From G965267335 sp965267335 (lineage in GTDB: Bacteria; Bacteroidota; Bacteroidia; Cytophagales; JAAEPT01), in contig OZ253953.1 of assembly GCA_965267335.1 (NCBI GenBank), positions 1,736,001 to 1,800,000 of the forward strand: a DNA stretch of 64,000 nt, in the 5' to 3' direction. Position numbers and translations under genes: made by a program. This document shows positions 8,959 to 18,652 of this stretch, in pieces (position 1 is the first letter of the stretch; the number at the start of each line of letters is the position of its first letter). The notes below the pieces were generated by a model, which did not search any database, was not told the origin of the DNA, and worked only from the letters and a program-made list of their open reading frames with translations.

Positions 8959-9567
8959 ATGAAGAAGAAAACCGGCATGCTGATACTATTACTCGGTGTG
9001 CCGGTTTTTTTATTTATATGGGGTAAGTATAATTTGAAGCACCACTATGAACTACCTATTTACTATTCTGGCGAAATAGTAGATGGAGATACGATTTATC
9101 ATTATGTATCAGACTTTCGGCTAGTTAATGAACGGCTGGATACGGTCTCTCATCAATCTCTGGATTCAACTTACTATGTTGCTGCTTTTTACAACTCTGA
9201 TTGTGAGAATGATTGTTTCAAAATGCTTTCGCAGTTGGTGAAGGTCGATGAGGCTTTTAAAGGAACCGAAAATTTTACCGTATTGTTGTTCACAAGTGAT
9301 AGTTTAGGTCAGGTGCAGGAAATAAGAAATGACTTTCGCTATTCCAATCAGGTTAGGTTTATGATGGGAAACCTGGATGATCTGAATAGTCTGGCAGAAG
9401 AGTCATATTTTATCCGGTCCAAGGAAGAGAATCAGTTTGAGAATAAATTGGTCCTTGTAGATAAAGAAAAAAGAATAAGAGGGTTCTATGAGGGGACCGA
9501 TAACGGTCAGATCGATAGAATGCTACAAGAAATTAGATTATTGAAAACACAATATGAAGAAAGATAA
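8959..9567 (+). CDS. SCO1/SenC-like copper assembly or thiol protein
   Basis: A 202-residue membrane-anchored periplasmic protein with an N-terminal signal anchor (about residues 6-21) and a thioredoxin-like fold. SCO proteins deliver copper to, or reduce, the CuA site of subunit II. The CxxxC pair is present (C82 and C86 in SDCENDCFK). The histidine that SCO proteins usually carry shortly before the LVD strand is not evident (NQFENKLVLVD), so copper binding may be altered or the protein may act mainly as a thiol reductase. It overlaps the next gene by 14 bases. Confidence 0.85.
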   Translation: MKKKTGMLILLLGVPVFLFIWGKYNLKHHYELPIYYSGEIVDGDTIYHYVSDFRLVNERLDTVSHQSLDSTYYVAAFYNSDCENDCFKMLSQLVKVDEAFKGTENFTVLLFTSDSLGQVQEIRNDFRYSNQVRFMMGNLDDLNSLAEESYFIRSKEENQFENKLVLVDKEKRIRGFYEGTDNGQIDRMLQEIRLLKTQYEER

Positions 9568-10087
9568 GACGGTCATTCCTATTATTGGAGTAGTGTCAGT
9601 TTTAATACCGATAGTGGTTGCATTGCTCCTTTTTATGCCTGGAAGTGGAAAGTTTACTGACCTAAATGTGAGTTTTTTACCACATTTAAATGCAGTAATA
9701 AATTCTGCTACAGCGATTTTACTTTTCCTTGGTTTATGGTTCATTAAGTCGGGTAAAAGGAGTTGGCATAAAATGATTATGTATAGTGCATTCATATTGT
9801 CATCTATTTTCCTTGTGTCTTATGTGATTTATCACGCAAGTGCGCCACATACAAAATTTGGGGGAGAAGGGATAATACGTTATTTGTACTTTGGTCTGTT
9901 GATTAGTCATATATTATTATCAATTTCCATCGTCCCCTTAGTGTTGTTTTCAATTTATTATGCAGTCACTGATAGGATTAAAAAACATAAGAAGCTGGTA
10001 AAGTGGACCTGGCCGATTTGGACGTATGTTGCCATTTCAGGTGTAGTCGTTTATTTTATGATAAAGCCATACTACGGTTTGTCATAG
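9554..10087 (+). CDS. DUF420 family membrane protein
   Basis: A 177-residue protein with five hydrophobic segments and conserved histidines (LPHLNAVINS, YHASAPH, ISHILLS), fitting DUF420, a family found next to cytochrome oxidase genes and proposed to help oxidase assembly. The ATG lies inside the end of the SCO-like gene (14-base overlap), which indicates translational coupling. The exact role is unknown; association with copper or heme insertion is inferred from its neighbours. Confidence 0.88.
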   Translation: MKKDKTVIPIIGVVSVLIPIVVALLLFMPGSGKFTDLNVSFLPHLNAVINSATAILLFLGLWFIKSGKRSWHKMIMYSAFILSSIFLVSYVIYHASAPHTKFGGEGIIRYLYFGLLISHILLSISIVPLVLFSIYYAVTDRIKKHKKLVKWTWPIWTYVAISGVVVYFMIKPYYGLS

Positions 10088-10107
10088 AAAACTATTAATT
10101 TTGAAGT

Positions 10108-10350
10108 ATGCGAATAAGACCATTCTTAGCACTTATAGTATTTTTTCTGATTGAGGCAGGAGCTCATGCGCAGTGTGTAATGTGTAAAGCTACTGCTCAG
10201 CAAGGAGAGGCGGCTGGTATAGGAGGTGGGCTCAATTCTGGCATACTTTATCTGGCGGCTATACCATATACAATACTTGCCGGTTTCGGAATATATTTTT
10301 ATGTCAAAAGCAGGAAGAAGTCAACACCAGACGAAGGTTCGGTTGAATAA
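10108..10350 (+). CDS. Small CxxC membrane protein of the oxidase operon
   Basis: An 80-residue protein with a signal sequence ending near HAQ, an exported CVMC pair at residues 23-26 and one helix (about 46-66), followed by a basic then acidic tail. I recognise no named family; its place after DUF420 suggests an oxidase maturation accessory, perhaps in copper or thiol handling, which is inference. A TAATTTTG box at 10096-10103 ends only four bases before the ATG and may be an internal promoter. The gene overlaps the following DUF983 gene by 50 bases. Confidence 0.75.
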   Translation: MRIRPFLALIVFFLIEAGAHAQCVMCKATAQQGEAAGIGGGLNSGILYLAAIPYTILAGFGIYFYVKSRKKSTPDEGSVE

Positions 10351-10714
10351 TGCAGAAGCAATATTAAAAGGGGCTTGCCCACGCTGCCGAAAGGGCAGAA
10401 TGTTTAAGCACTCAGTATTTCATTATTTTAAATTCTCCCAAGCCCATAAACATTGCGAACATTGTGGTTTGCGTTTTGAAATAGAGCCTGGATTTTTTCA
10501 GGGGGCGCTTTATGTTAGTTATGCTTTTTCAGTAGGTATATTTTTGCTTTCCGGGCTATGTACTTACCTGTTGCTCAACGATCCTCCAAGTTCGGTGTAC
10601 ATCATGAATGTAATAGCGGCTGTCCTCGTTCTGTTGCCTTTTAACTATCAGTATTCTCGAATAATCTTTATGTATTTGTTTTCGGGAGTGAAATTTGATG
10701 AGAAGTACGGGTAA
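10301..10714 (+). CDS. DUF983 zinc-ribbon membrane protein
   Basis: A 137-residue DUF983 protein: an N-terminal zinc ribbon made of CPRC (C26, C29) and a CEHC pair about 25 residues later, then two helices. The family often lies near cytochrome oxidase genes but has no established activity. I chose the ATG at 10301 (MSKAGRSQ), which overlaps the preceding gene by 50 bases; the frame is open further upstream, but that part only covers the preceding gene in another frame. It is the last gene of the respiratory operon. Confidence 0.85.
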   Translation: MSKAGRSQHQTKVRLNNAEAILKGACPRCRKGRMFKHSVFHYFKFSQAHKHCEHCGLRFEIEPGFFQGALYVSYAFSVGIFLLSGLCTYLLLNDPPSSVYIMNVIAAVLVLLPFNYQYSRIIFMYLFSGVKFDEKYG

Positions 10715-10769
10715 TTTCGTAATTTCCTTGAGCTCCCTACTGGGAGACTGTACTAAGTAATATCTTATT

Positions 10770-13700
10770 TTGCTCAAGAAAGCTTATATAACACTGGGTG
10801 TCGCTATACTCTGCTTTGTCCTGTCCTGGGTACTGTTCAAGCAGGTCGATGAGCAAAAGGACTCCCTTTCTGGTGCTCGGAACTATGTTCAGACGAGGAC
10901 AACTCAGATTATCTCTGAGGCTTGCCATGTGCACTCAGAGCTAGCGAGTCAGTTCAAGAAAGAGGTGTTTCTGACTTTCTCCGACCTAACTGAAAATACC
11001 AGGAATCCAGTCTTTGTTTATAGGAATGATAGTCTTATTTATTGGTCAGATTATAAAGTGTCTCCATTGGATGCAATGGATGCATCCAAGAGTGATGTGA
11101 ATTATTATGAAAATGACCTGGGTCGATTTCTTGTTGTAGCAGATCATTATTTTATCTCCAACCAGAAAATTGATTTTTACTCCATAATTCCATTGGAAAG
11201 ATCCTTTCAGATCGTTAATAAATACCTTGATAATGGAATTAATAAGCAGCTTTTCCCACAGATAAGCTCACTATCGGTGAGTTCTGCACCAATTGAGAAA
11301 GCGGAGATTGTTGACGAAAACGGTGACTTTCTCTTTTCTATAGTACTTTCAAAGTATGAGGATAACGCAGTCAAATCTTCATCTTGGTGGGTCTTATCGT
11401 TGTTTTCAGGTTTGTTTGTGTTGCTCCTGTCAATCCATTTGTTCCTTTACAGGCTCAGAGGGGCGGGGAGATATGACCTGGTACTGGGTGTGGAAATAGT
11501 CGTTTTACTCATTCTGCGGTCTGGTCTCTTGATTTTTGAGTTCCCTAACCTGTACACGGAGTTCTGGTTATTTAGTCCGGAGTATTATGCAGCTTCTGTT
11601 CTGGCTCCTAGTCTGGGGGATTTGGTACTCAATGCTTTGGTGCTAGGAAGAATTGGCTGGCTGCTTTTTGTGAATATGCATAGATTAAAGGTATTTTATT
11701 GGGTTGCCTCAAAGGGAGGTTATGCCAAGACCCTTATTGCTCTTATTGCCGTTCTGATCGGTTATAGTGTAACGATATTCTTTGAGTTAACACTTGCCAG
11801 TCTTTATCAGAACTCTCAACAAAATTATGATGTAACCTATAGTTTTGAGTGGAGTCGGGTCGAGTTTGTATACATACTTATATTTCTCATTCTTTCTTTT
11901 ACCTATTTTTCAGTTGTCCATGTGACTACTCGGTTTTTTCTGAAGATTATAAAAAACAGATTCCCTCATGCTTTATTGATTCAATGTTTTGCTTTGGCAT
12001 TGGTTATGGTCAGTTACGTACTATTGAACGTAGGATCATATTTTATTCCTCTCATTCATTTCTCCTACGTTGCAATAATCGGGATCTTTCGATTACCAGG
12101 AACACTCAGAAAATTCACTCAGCCTGCATATTTATACATTGTTATTTGCGCATTTTTCTGCGCGAGTTATGCATCACTTCTGATCAGCACCAGCTCAAGG
12201 GAAAAGCAGAATCTTGCCAAGAAAAACTTTGCAGAGGGGATGTTAACGGAATATGATCTCTTGGGAGAATATTTATTGGTGGACGCCAGGAGTAATATTG
12301 AGGAAGATAATTTTATTAAAAACCTTCTGCTTAACCCATTGTCATCAAAGGATTTAGTGGTTCAAAAGATCAAGAGAGTTTACCTGTCTAATTACTTCGA
12401 TAAGTATGATGTTCATGTTTACATCTTCGATCATCTGGGAAACTCCTTGTACACAGATAATGAAGACGTCACTTTTGCTAGCTTGGTTAAGACCTATAAG
12501 AGGGCTGAATTTGAAACCAAAGTGAATAACCTATTCTATGTAAATGATTATGACAAAAACGTTCTGAACAGGTTTCTGACTTTTATCAATGTCGAAAAAA
12601 ATGACAGAAGGATTGGCTACATAGTACTGGACCTTAAACTGAAAAAAATTATTCCACACAGTGTATACCCAAGGCTACTGGTTGATGATAAATATATTAA
12701 GGATGTTCATGAGCAGGATTATCAGTACGGTATTTATTTAAATAATAAGCTTCAGTATAGCTTTGGTACTTTCAATTACCAGGGACTTTTAGGGGCCGAG
12801 TTGCTGACCGATGAAAAGATACAAACAAAGGGTATTACGCTGAATGGTTATGATCATTTGATGTTAAAAAGTGATGATGGAAAGCAAGTCGTAGTTTCGT
12901 CCAGAGCCTATGATATAACTAATACTTTCTCGAATTTTTCATTCTTGTTTCTCATATTGGTTTTTATCATCCTGTTGATAATTGTAGCTAATGTTATCAT
13001 TTATCGATTTCAGGGACTGAATATCAATTTTTCTACCAAGATTCAGATTTATCTGAATATAGCTTATTTCCTTCCTCTTGTTGTAGTAAGTGTGACAACC
13101 TTGAGCACGATCAATCAATCGTACTTTGAGGATCTAAAAACTTCCTTCCAGAATAAAGCAGAAAGCATTAGTGGTAATATTTCTGATTATGTGGAAGGTA
13201 ATATAGATGGAGAATATACCGATGAATATTTGACTACTGCAATACTGAGGGTAGCGCGCTATACGGAAAGTGACCTTAATTTATTTAATGAGCGAGGTGA
13301 ATTACTATTATCAAGTCAACCGTTAATATATGAGTCTGGGTTGCTTTCTAAGTACATTAATCCCAAGGCATTTGGTGAATTGGCTAAGTCGCAAAATCAA
13401 ATGGTTATGCTACAGGAGAAGATCGGAGATCTGAGTTTCAACTCGGTATATACGTCCATAAAGTCAAATAAAACCGGTGAGACGATCGGTATCTTGACAA
13501 TTCCTTTTTTCAATTCTGAATTTTTTCTCGACAAGAAAAGAACAGAAGTACTCACCAGAATCATGAATATCTTTACATCATTCTTCTTGATGTTTCTGGC
13601 GATGTCGTATATCGCTTCCAGAACGCTTATTGTTCCACTCAAGTTGATCACTCAAAAGCTGCGTAAAACAACGTTGGTAGGTAAGAATGAGCAATTGGAA

Positions 13701-14468
13701 TGGAATTCTGATGATGAATTGGGGCTGCTCGTTGATGAATATAACTTAATGCTCGTTAAGCTGGAGGAGAGTACAAAAGAACTGGCTAAAACAGAAAAGG
13801 AGTCAGCCTGGAGAGAGATGGCACAACAAGTCGCTCATGAAATCAAAAATCCGCTTACACCAATGAAACTGACTCTTCAGCACTTGCAAAGAAAGATACA
13901 GGATGAAGAAAATGAGCAGCTGAAAAAGTCGGTGAATACACTACTGGATCAGGTGGAAACATTAAATGATATTGCGACCTCTTTTTCTAGTTTTGCTAAA
14001 ATGCCTATTCCAAGAATGGAGCGCTACGATGTGAAGTCCGTCTTGTTAAGCACAATCACCTTATATGATTCCAATGAAGGAGTTGAAATTACCTCAGATA
14101 TAGAAGAAGGGGATTTTGAGGTTAATGGAGATGAAAAACTTATGGGCCGAATATTCACCAACCTTATCCTTAATGGAATACAGTCTGTGCCAGAGGGAAG
14201 AGATCCTCATATTGTAATTACCATGTCCAAGAGAGATGGGAATGTACTATTGGAGTTTAAGGATAATGGTAGCGGGATTGAGCCTGAGGTTCAGGATAAG
14301 GTATTCGTGCCAAATTTCAGCACGAAATATGCCGGATCTGGAATTGGATTAGCGGTAGCAAAACGAGGAATTATGCATGCCGGGGGCAAGATTTGGTTTG
14401 AAACCAACGTTAATATAGGTACAGTTTTCTACATTGAACTACCCTTGATTGATCAATCACATCCTTAA
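10770..14468 (+). CDS. Large NtrY-like sensor histidine kinase
   Basis: A 1232-residue membrane kinase. The apparent order is: helix (7-25), an extracytoplasmic domain to about 205, a block of about seven helices (207-480), a second outer domain, helices near 719-775, a third outer domain, a helix near 930-955, HAMP, HisKA with the H-box AHEIKNPL (phospho-accepting His at about 1023), and HATPase with NLILNG (N-box), DNGSGIEP (G1) and GSGIGLAVAK (G2). The kinase core resembles NtrY. The TTG start gives a good signal anchor. A CTCCC-TACT-GGGAG hairpin (10733-10746) lies just upstream. Its partner is not adjacent; the NtrC-type regulator at 42.0-43.2 kb is a candidate. It overlaps the next gene by 20 bases. 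Confidence 0.93.
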   Translation: MLKKAYITLGVAILCFVLSWVLFKQVDEQKDSLSGARNYVQTRTTQIISEACHVHSELASQFKKEVFLTFSDLTENTRNPVFVYRNDSLIYWSDYKVSPLDAMDASKSDVNYYENDLGRFLVVADHYFISNQKIDFYSIIPLERSFQIVNKYLDNGINKQLFPQISSLSVSSAPIEKAEIVDENGDFLFSIVLSKYEDNAVKSSSWWVLSLFSGLFVLLLSIHLFLYRLRGAGRYDLVLGVEIVVLLILRSGLLIFEFPNLYTEFWLFSPEYYAASVLAPSLGDLVLNALVLGRIGWLLFVNMHRLKVFYWVASKGGYAKTLIALIAVLIGYSVTIFFELTLASLYQNSQQNYDVTYSFEWSRVEFVYILIFLILSFTYFSVVHVTTRFFLKIIKNRFPHALLIQCFALALVMVSYVLLNVGSYFIPLIHFSYVAIIGIFRLPGTLRKFTQPAYLYIVICAFFCASYASLLISTSSREKQNLAKKNFAEGMLTEYDLLGEYLLVDARSNIEEDNFIKNLLLNPLSSKDLVVQKIKRVYLSNYFDKYDVHVYIFDHLGNSLYTDNEDVTFASLVKTYKRAEFETKVNNLFYVNDYDKNVLNRFLTFINVEKNDRRIGYIVLDLKLKKIIPHSVYPRLLVDDKYIKDVHEQDYQYGIYLNNKLQYSFGTFNYQGLLGAELLTDEKIQTKGITLNGYDHLMLKSDDGKQVVVSSRAYDITNTFSNFSFLFLILVFIILLIIVANVIIYRFQGLNINFSTKIQIYLNIAYFLPLVVVSVTTLSTINQSYFEDLKTSFQNKAESISGNISDYVEGNIDGEYTDEYLTTAILRVARYTESDLNLFNERGELLLSSQPLIYESGLLSKYINPKAFGELAKSQNQMVMLQEKIGDLSFNSVYTSIKSNKTGETIGILTIPFFNSEFFLDKKRTEVLTRIMNIFTSFFLMFLAMSYIASRTLIVPLKLITQKLRKTTLVGKNEQLEWNSDDELGLLVDEYNLMLVKLEESTKELAKTEKESAWREMAQQVAHEIKNPLTPMKLTLQHLQRKIQDEENEQLKKSVNTLLDQVETLNDIATSFSSFAKMPIPRMERYDVKSVLLSTITLYDSNEGVEITSDIEEGDFEVNGDEKLMGRIFTNLILNGIQSVPEGRDPHIVITMSKRDGNVLLEFKDNGSGIEPEVQDKVFVPNFSTKYAGSGIGLAVAKRGIMHAGGKIWFETNVNIGTVFYIELPLIDQSHP

Positions 14469-17400
14469 ATATTCTGTTCTACTCATTACCTTATTCTTAC
14501 CCTGTTTCATTTCAGCTCAAAACTCAAATTACAGGTGTATATGGGTAAAAACGTCTGAGAATACCCGATTGGATTCAATGACAGTGGAGCCGGCAACAAT
14601 CAAGGTTACCGACTTGGACAGCTCTCAATGGAATTTTGACTTAGGAACCAATTCAATTCAATTCGAAAGTAATGTTCCGGATTCGGTTCATGTATGCTTT
14701 CGTACCTTACCTATTAATCTGCGACAAAAATATTATAACCGAAGCCTGGAAATTTATGATTCGGTAAGTGTTTTCAGGGATGATATGTATTATCAAACAT
14801 TTCCTGAAAGAAGAGAACAACTTTTTGCATCACCAGGCCTTAATAAAAATGGAAGTATTTCGCGAGGGATTTCATTTGGTAATACTCAAAGCGTCTTTGT
14901 CAATTCTAACCTGAATCTACAACTGGAGGGTAAACTAACCGATGATGTAGGTATTACGGCTGTAATTTCTGATCAAAATGTTCCGTTTCAACCTGAAGGC
15001 AATACACAACAATTACAAGAATTTGACCGGGTCTATATCAATCTCTATACGGAGAAGGCTAAGTTGACAGCGGGTGATTTAGTAATGAAAAATCAGCCAT
15101 CTTACTTTCTGCGATATTTAAAAAATGGTCAAGGAGCTCAATTAGAGGCAAGATCGGGGAAAGATTCCTTAAGTAAGGGATATAGCAAGGCCGGTGTAGC
15201 TATTTCAAAAGGTAAGTTTAATTCAATGAATGTTACACTTATAGATGGAGTACAAGGGCCGTATAAGCTTAGAGGGCCTAATGGAGAAAGATTTATTGTG
15301 GTTCTCGCTAATTCGGAGCGGGTATACCTGGACGGACAGCTACTGAAGAGAGGGTTTAATTATGATTACATTGTTGATTACAACCTTGGTGAAATCACAT
15401 TCACCAATAATGTCCTTATCACGAAATTCTCACGGGTCAGGGTGGATTTTGAGTATACAGACAAAAATTATAATCGGACCAACATCAATGCTAGTCATCA
15501 CCAAAGTTTTAGAAAAGGAAATATAGCCTTCAATTATTATGGGGAACGGGACAGTAAGAATACACCTGTTAATCTCACGCTTACCAATGACCAGAAATTA
15601 CTCTTAAGCCAGATAGGGGATGATCTCTCCAATGCGGTTTACTCTGGAGTCGATACGGTTGAGTACTCGTCAGAAGAAATATTGTATCAGGTAAAGGACA
15701 CTATTGTCAATGCCACGAATTATCAGATATATATCCAATCAGCTGACCCTGACAGTGCAATTTTCAGAATCGTATTCTCGGATTTCGGGACTGGGAATGG
15801 TAACTATATCAAGAAAGCAACCACTGTAAATGGTAGTGTATATGAATGGGTGGCACCTGATGCTTTCGGTAATCCAACTGGTAGGTATGAGCCGCTTAGA
15901 GTGTTACCCACTCCGAAGAAGAAACAAATGTTTACGGTTGCAGGTGACTATCGCTTTACAGAAAAAGCACAGGTTTACGGAGAAGTTGCGGTATCCGATG
16001 TCGATCAAAATTTATTCTCTGAAATAGGAAATGATGACAATGCCGGAACCTCTTTTATTGTTGGTTTGAAGAATCAAGGTAAGGAGTTAAAGTCACTGAA
16101 AGGATATAAGCTTAAGTATGATTTCAGCTATGAGTTTAATGAAGATAGATTTAACGCCATGGATCGTTTCCGGCATGTTGATTTTGACAGAGATTGGAGT
16201 GCAGATCCGAACGCTATTGCTGATAACGAGATGCTAAACGCTTCTTTAAGTCTGTTGCAAGACCAGCATAATTTATTTGGTTACTCATTACTACACAGGT
16301 ATAAAGGAGATGTAGTTAACGGATTTCAGCATAGGTTGAATGCTTTAAAAAAAATCGGGCCGATTGCCCTAAAGTACACCCTGTTTGTCATGGATAATGA
16401 GAACACTACTGGTAGAAGCGACTGGAACCGACAATATGTTGAAGCAAAGTATGTTCGGGAAAAGAATGCAATAGGGGTGGTCTTTGATCAGGATCAAAAT
16501 GAAGTTCGCAATATTAACGGAGAGGTTACTTCTACAGCTATGAATTTCAACAGGCTTAAAGTCTTCATGGAAAGCCCTGATAGCTTGAATACTAAGTATA
16601 AGTTTGACTATAGCTACCGCGAAGACAATGATACAGTATCCGGAGTACTTGCCTTAAGGAATATTACACATCTTGCCAATGCTTCTTTCGATACAAAGCT
16701 CGGAAAGTTAAACGATCTTAAGTTCCTGTTTACTTACAGAAATCTTCAGGACCTAAGGTTTTCTGATGGCAATGAAGAAACCGTGATGGGTAGGGTGGAT
16801 TGGAGAAGTTCATTATTTAAACGTCATGTACAGAGTGAATTAACCTTTTTTACAGCCACTGGTCGTGAACTTCAGAGGGAGTTTATTTTTATTAATGTGC
16901 CAATGGGAGAAGGGACGCATAACTGGTTGGGCGACCTCAATGAAAATGGATTGAAGGATATCGATGAGTTTGTAGTGGCAATTAACACCACTGATTCTAG
17001 TAATTACGTGAAGACGTTTGTACCAACGGATGATTTTATCAAGGCCTTTACGAACAATTTTAACTATCGACTGAATATCCGGGCTCCATCGGATTGGCGC
17101 AGATTAAAAGGTGTAAAAAAGTTTATTTCTAAACTGTCCAATGTTTCTTCGTGGAACATAAGCAAGAAAATAACCGATGATGATCTTATAAAAAGGTTCG
17201 TTCCAATAGGAGTGAAGCTTTCAAACGATGAACTGCTTTCTATCAGCGAAGTCTTAAGAAGCACTCTGTTTTATAACCGATCTAACCCCAAGCATGGAAT
17301 GAGTCTGGCGATATTATCAAGTAAGCAGAAAAGTTTATTGACCGGAGGTTTTGACTCAACGGGAATTTCTGAACTAAAGTGGAATGGGCGTTGGAATATC

Positions 17401-17892
17401 AAACAGATATATAACCTTAAGTTAGAGTACATGAATAGTTTGAAAAGCAGTAGTTCAGATTTTTTAAACGAGCGGACCTATTCTTTGCGCAAATTGAGGT
17501 ATAGTCCGGAACTATCTTTTCAGCCAGGTCGTGTATTTCGGTTGACCGCCAACTATGCCTATGGAAATAAAGAAAATGAAATTGGGGAGCAGTCGGCAAC
17601 TTTTCACGAGCTAGGCTTGCAGTTTAGATTGAACCAAGTCAATAAAAGATCAATTAATTCCCAGCTGAAGTATATCTCAATTGATCATAACCAGGAGCCT
17701 GCTTTTTCATCTACGGTCCTGGGTTTCGAAATGCTGGAGGGACTTCAAAAAGGAGTGAACTGGACCTGGCAAATTACTTTACAGCAAAAGCTATCTAACG
17801 GGCTACAGGTGAGTATAAATTACGATGGCAGGAAAAGTGAGCTTACGAGGGTCGTACATATAGGCAGAATGCAAGTTTCTGCTTTATTTTAG
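14449..17892 (+). CDS. Large outer-membrane beta-barrel protein
   Basis: A 1147-residue secreted protein. A TTG start inside the kinase gene gives a clean signal peptide (cut near ISAQ). The body consists of alternating hydrophobic and polar strands and ends in an aromatic residue (SALF), as beta-barrel proteins do. The segment around residues 135-200 (SRGISFGNTQSVFVNSNLNL, then IQPEGNTQQ-like text) resembles the N-terminal repeats of SprA-type Bacteroidota outer-membrane proteins, but the length is about half of SprA. The exact function is unknown. Overlap with the kinase gene suggests translational coupling and perhaps envelope-stress sensing. Confidence 0.82.
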   Translation: MINHILKYSVLLITLFLPCFISAQNSNYRCIWVKTSENTRLDSMTVEPATIKVTDLDSSQWNFDLGTNSIQFESNVPDSVHVCFRTLPINLRQKYYNRSLEIYDSVSVFRDDMYYQTFPERREQLFASPGLNKNGSISRGISFGNTQSVFVNSNLNLQLEGKLTDDVGITAVISDQNVPFQPEGNTQQLQEFDRVYINLYTEKAKLTAGDLVMKNQPSYFLRYLKNGQGAQLEARSGKDSLSKGYSKAGVAISKGKFNSMNVTLIDGVQGPYKLRGPNGERFIVVLANSERVYLDGQLLKRGFNYDYIVDYNLGEITFTNNVLITKFSRVRVDFEYTDKNYNRTNINASHHQSFRKGNIAFNYYGERDSKNTPVNLTLTNDQKLLLSQIGDDLSNAVYSGVDTVEYSSEEILYQVKDTIVNATNYQIYIQSADPDSAIFRIVFSDFGTGNGNYIKKATTVNGSVYEWVAPDAFGNPTGRYEPLRVLPTPKKKQMFTVAGDYRFTEKAQVYGEVAVSDVDQNLFSEIGNDDNAGTSFIVGLKNQGKELKSLKGYKLKYDFSYEFNEDRFNAMDRFRHVDFDRDWSADPNAIADNEMLNASLSLLQDQHNLFGYSLLHRYKGDVVNGFQHRLNALKKIGPIALKYTLFVMDNENTTGRSDWNRQYVEAKYVREKNAIGVVFDQDQNEVRNINGEVTSTAMNFNRLKVFMESPDSLNTKYKFDYSYREDNDTVSGVLALRNITHLANASFDTKLGKLNDLKFLFTYRNLQDLRFSDGNEETVMGRVDWRSSLFKRHVQSELTFFTATGRELQREFIFINVPMGEGTHNWLGDLNENGLKDIDEFVVAINTTDSSNYVKTFVPTDDFIKAFTNNFNYRLNIRAPSDWRRLKGVKKFISKLSNVSSWNISKKITDDDLIKRFVPIGVKLSNDELLSISEVLRSTLFYNRSNPKHGMSLAILSSKQKSLLTGGFDSTGISELKWNGRWNIKQIYNLKLEYMNSLKSSSSDFLNERTYSLRKLRYSPELSFQPGRVFRLTANYAYGNKENEIGEQSATFHELGLQFRLNQVNKRSINSQLKYISIDHNQEPAFSSTVLGFEMLEGLQKGVNWTWQITLQQKLSNGLQVSINYDGRKSELTRVVHIGRMQVSALF

Positions 17893-17893
17893 C

Positions 17894-18652
17894 CTACTCG
17901 TTTACTTTCTTGATGGCTTTTACTAAGGCGTTGGCAAAAACAAATTCGTTGAACTCGGGTACGTCAGCGTGAAGTATGTCAGACTTAGTCCCTTCCCAAA
18001 GTTTTAACCCTTTGTATAGAAACATAATATATTCACCAATATCCATCATTGAGTTCATGTCATGCGTAACAATCACGGTTGTAATCCCGAACTCTAAAGT
18101 AATTTCGTGAATTAAGGCATCAATTTTTATTGCGGTTAACGGGTCCAGGCCAGAGTTAGGCTCATCAACAAAGAGGTATTTCGGGTTCAGAACTATGGCC
18201 CTTGCGATCCCTACTCGTTTTTGCATCCCTCCGCTAATTTCTGATGGCATTAGATGGTTTACATTGTCCAGTTGGACGCGGTTAAGACATTCGTTGACCC
18301 TTTCCAGTTTTTCTTCGTAGGACATTGAAGGTTGGGTCATATCCAGTGGGAACATGACATTTTCCTCTACTGTCTTTGAATCAAAAAGAGCGCCTCCCTG
18401 AAAGAGCATGCCGATTTCGCTTCGAATCTTTTTCTTTTCTTCACTTGAAGCATTGTGAAAATCTCGTCCGTCATAAAGTACATGACCGGAGTCTGGCTCG
18501 AAAAGGCCTACAATGCATTTGAGAAGTACACTTTTTCCTGTTCCACTACCACCGATTATGAGATTTGTTTTTCCTTTTTCAAAGGAGCCACTAATTCCCT
18601 TTAGAACTTCTTTGTCTCCAAACTTTTTCTTTATGTCTTTAATTTCTATCAA
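17894..18652 (-). CDS. MlaF-like ABC transporter ATPase
   Basis: A 252-residue ABC ATPase of the MlaF/Mkl family that powers phospholipid traffic between the membranes with an MlaE-type permease. Visible motifs are Walker A GGSGTGKSVL, Q-loop LFQGGALF (the family's typical form), signature EISGGMQKR, Walker B YLFVDEP and H-loop VTHDM. The frame is open to 18706, but the TTG at 18652-18650 overlaps the permease stop as TTGA and gives the normal start (MIEIKDIKKKFG). An MlaD-like partner is not adjacent. The gene converges on the outer-membrane protein gene with a one-base gap. Confidence 0.93.
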   Translation of the reverse strand: MIEIKDIKKKFGDKEVLKGISGSFEKGKTNLIIGGSGTGKSVLLKCIVGLFEPDSGHVLYDGRDFHNASSEEKKKIRSEIGMLFQGGALFDSKTVEENVMFPLDMTQPSMSYEEKLERVNECLNRVQLDNVNHLMPSEISGGMQKRVGIARAIVLNPKYLFVDEPNSGLDPLTAIKIDALIHEITLEFGITTVIVTHDMNSMMDIGEYIMFLYKGLKLWEGTKSDILHADVPEFNEFVFANALVKAIKKVNE

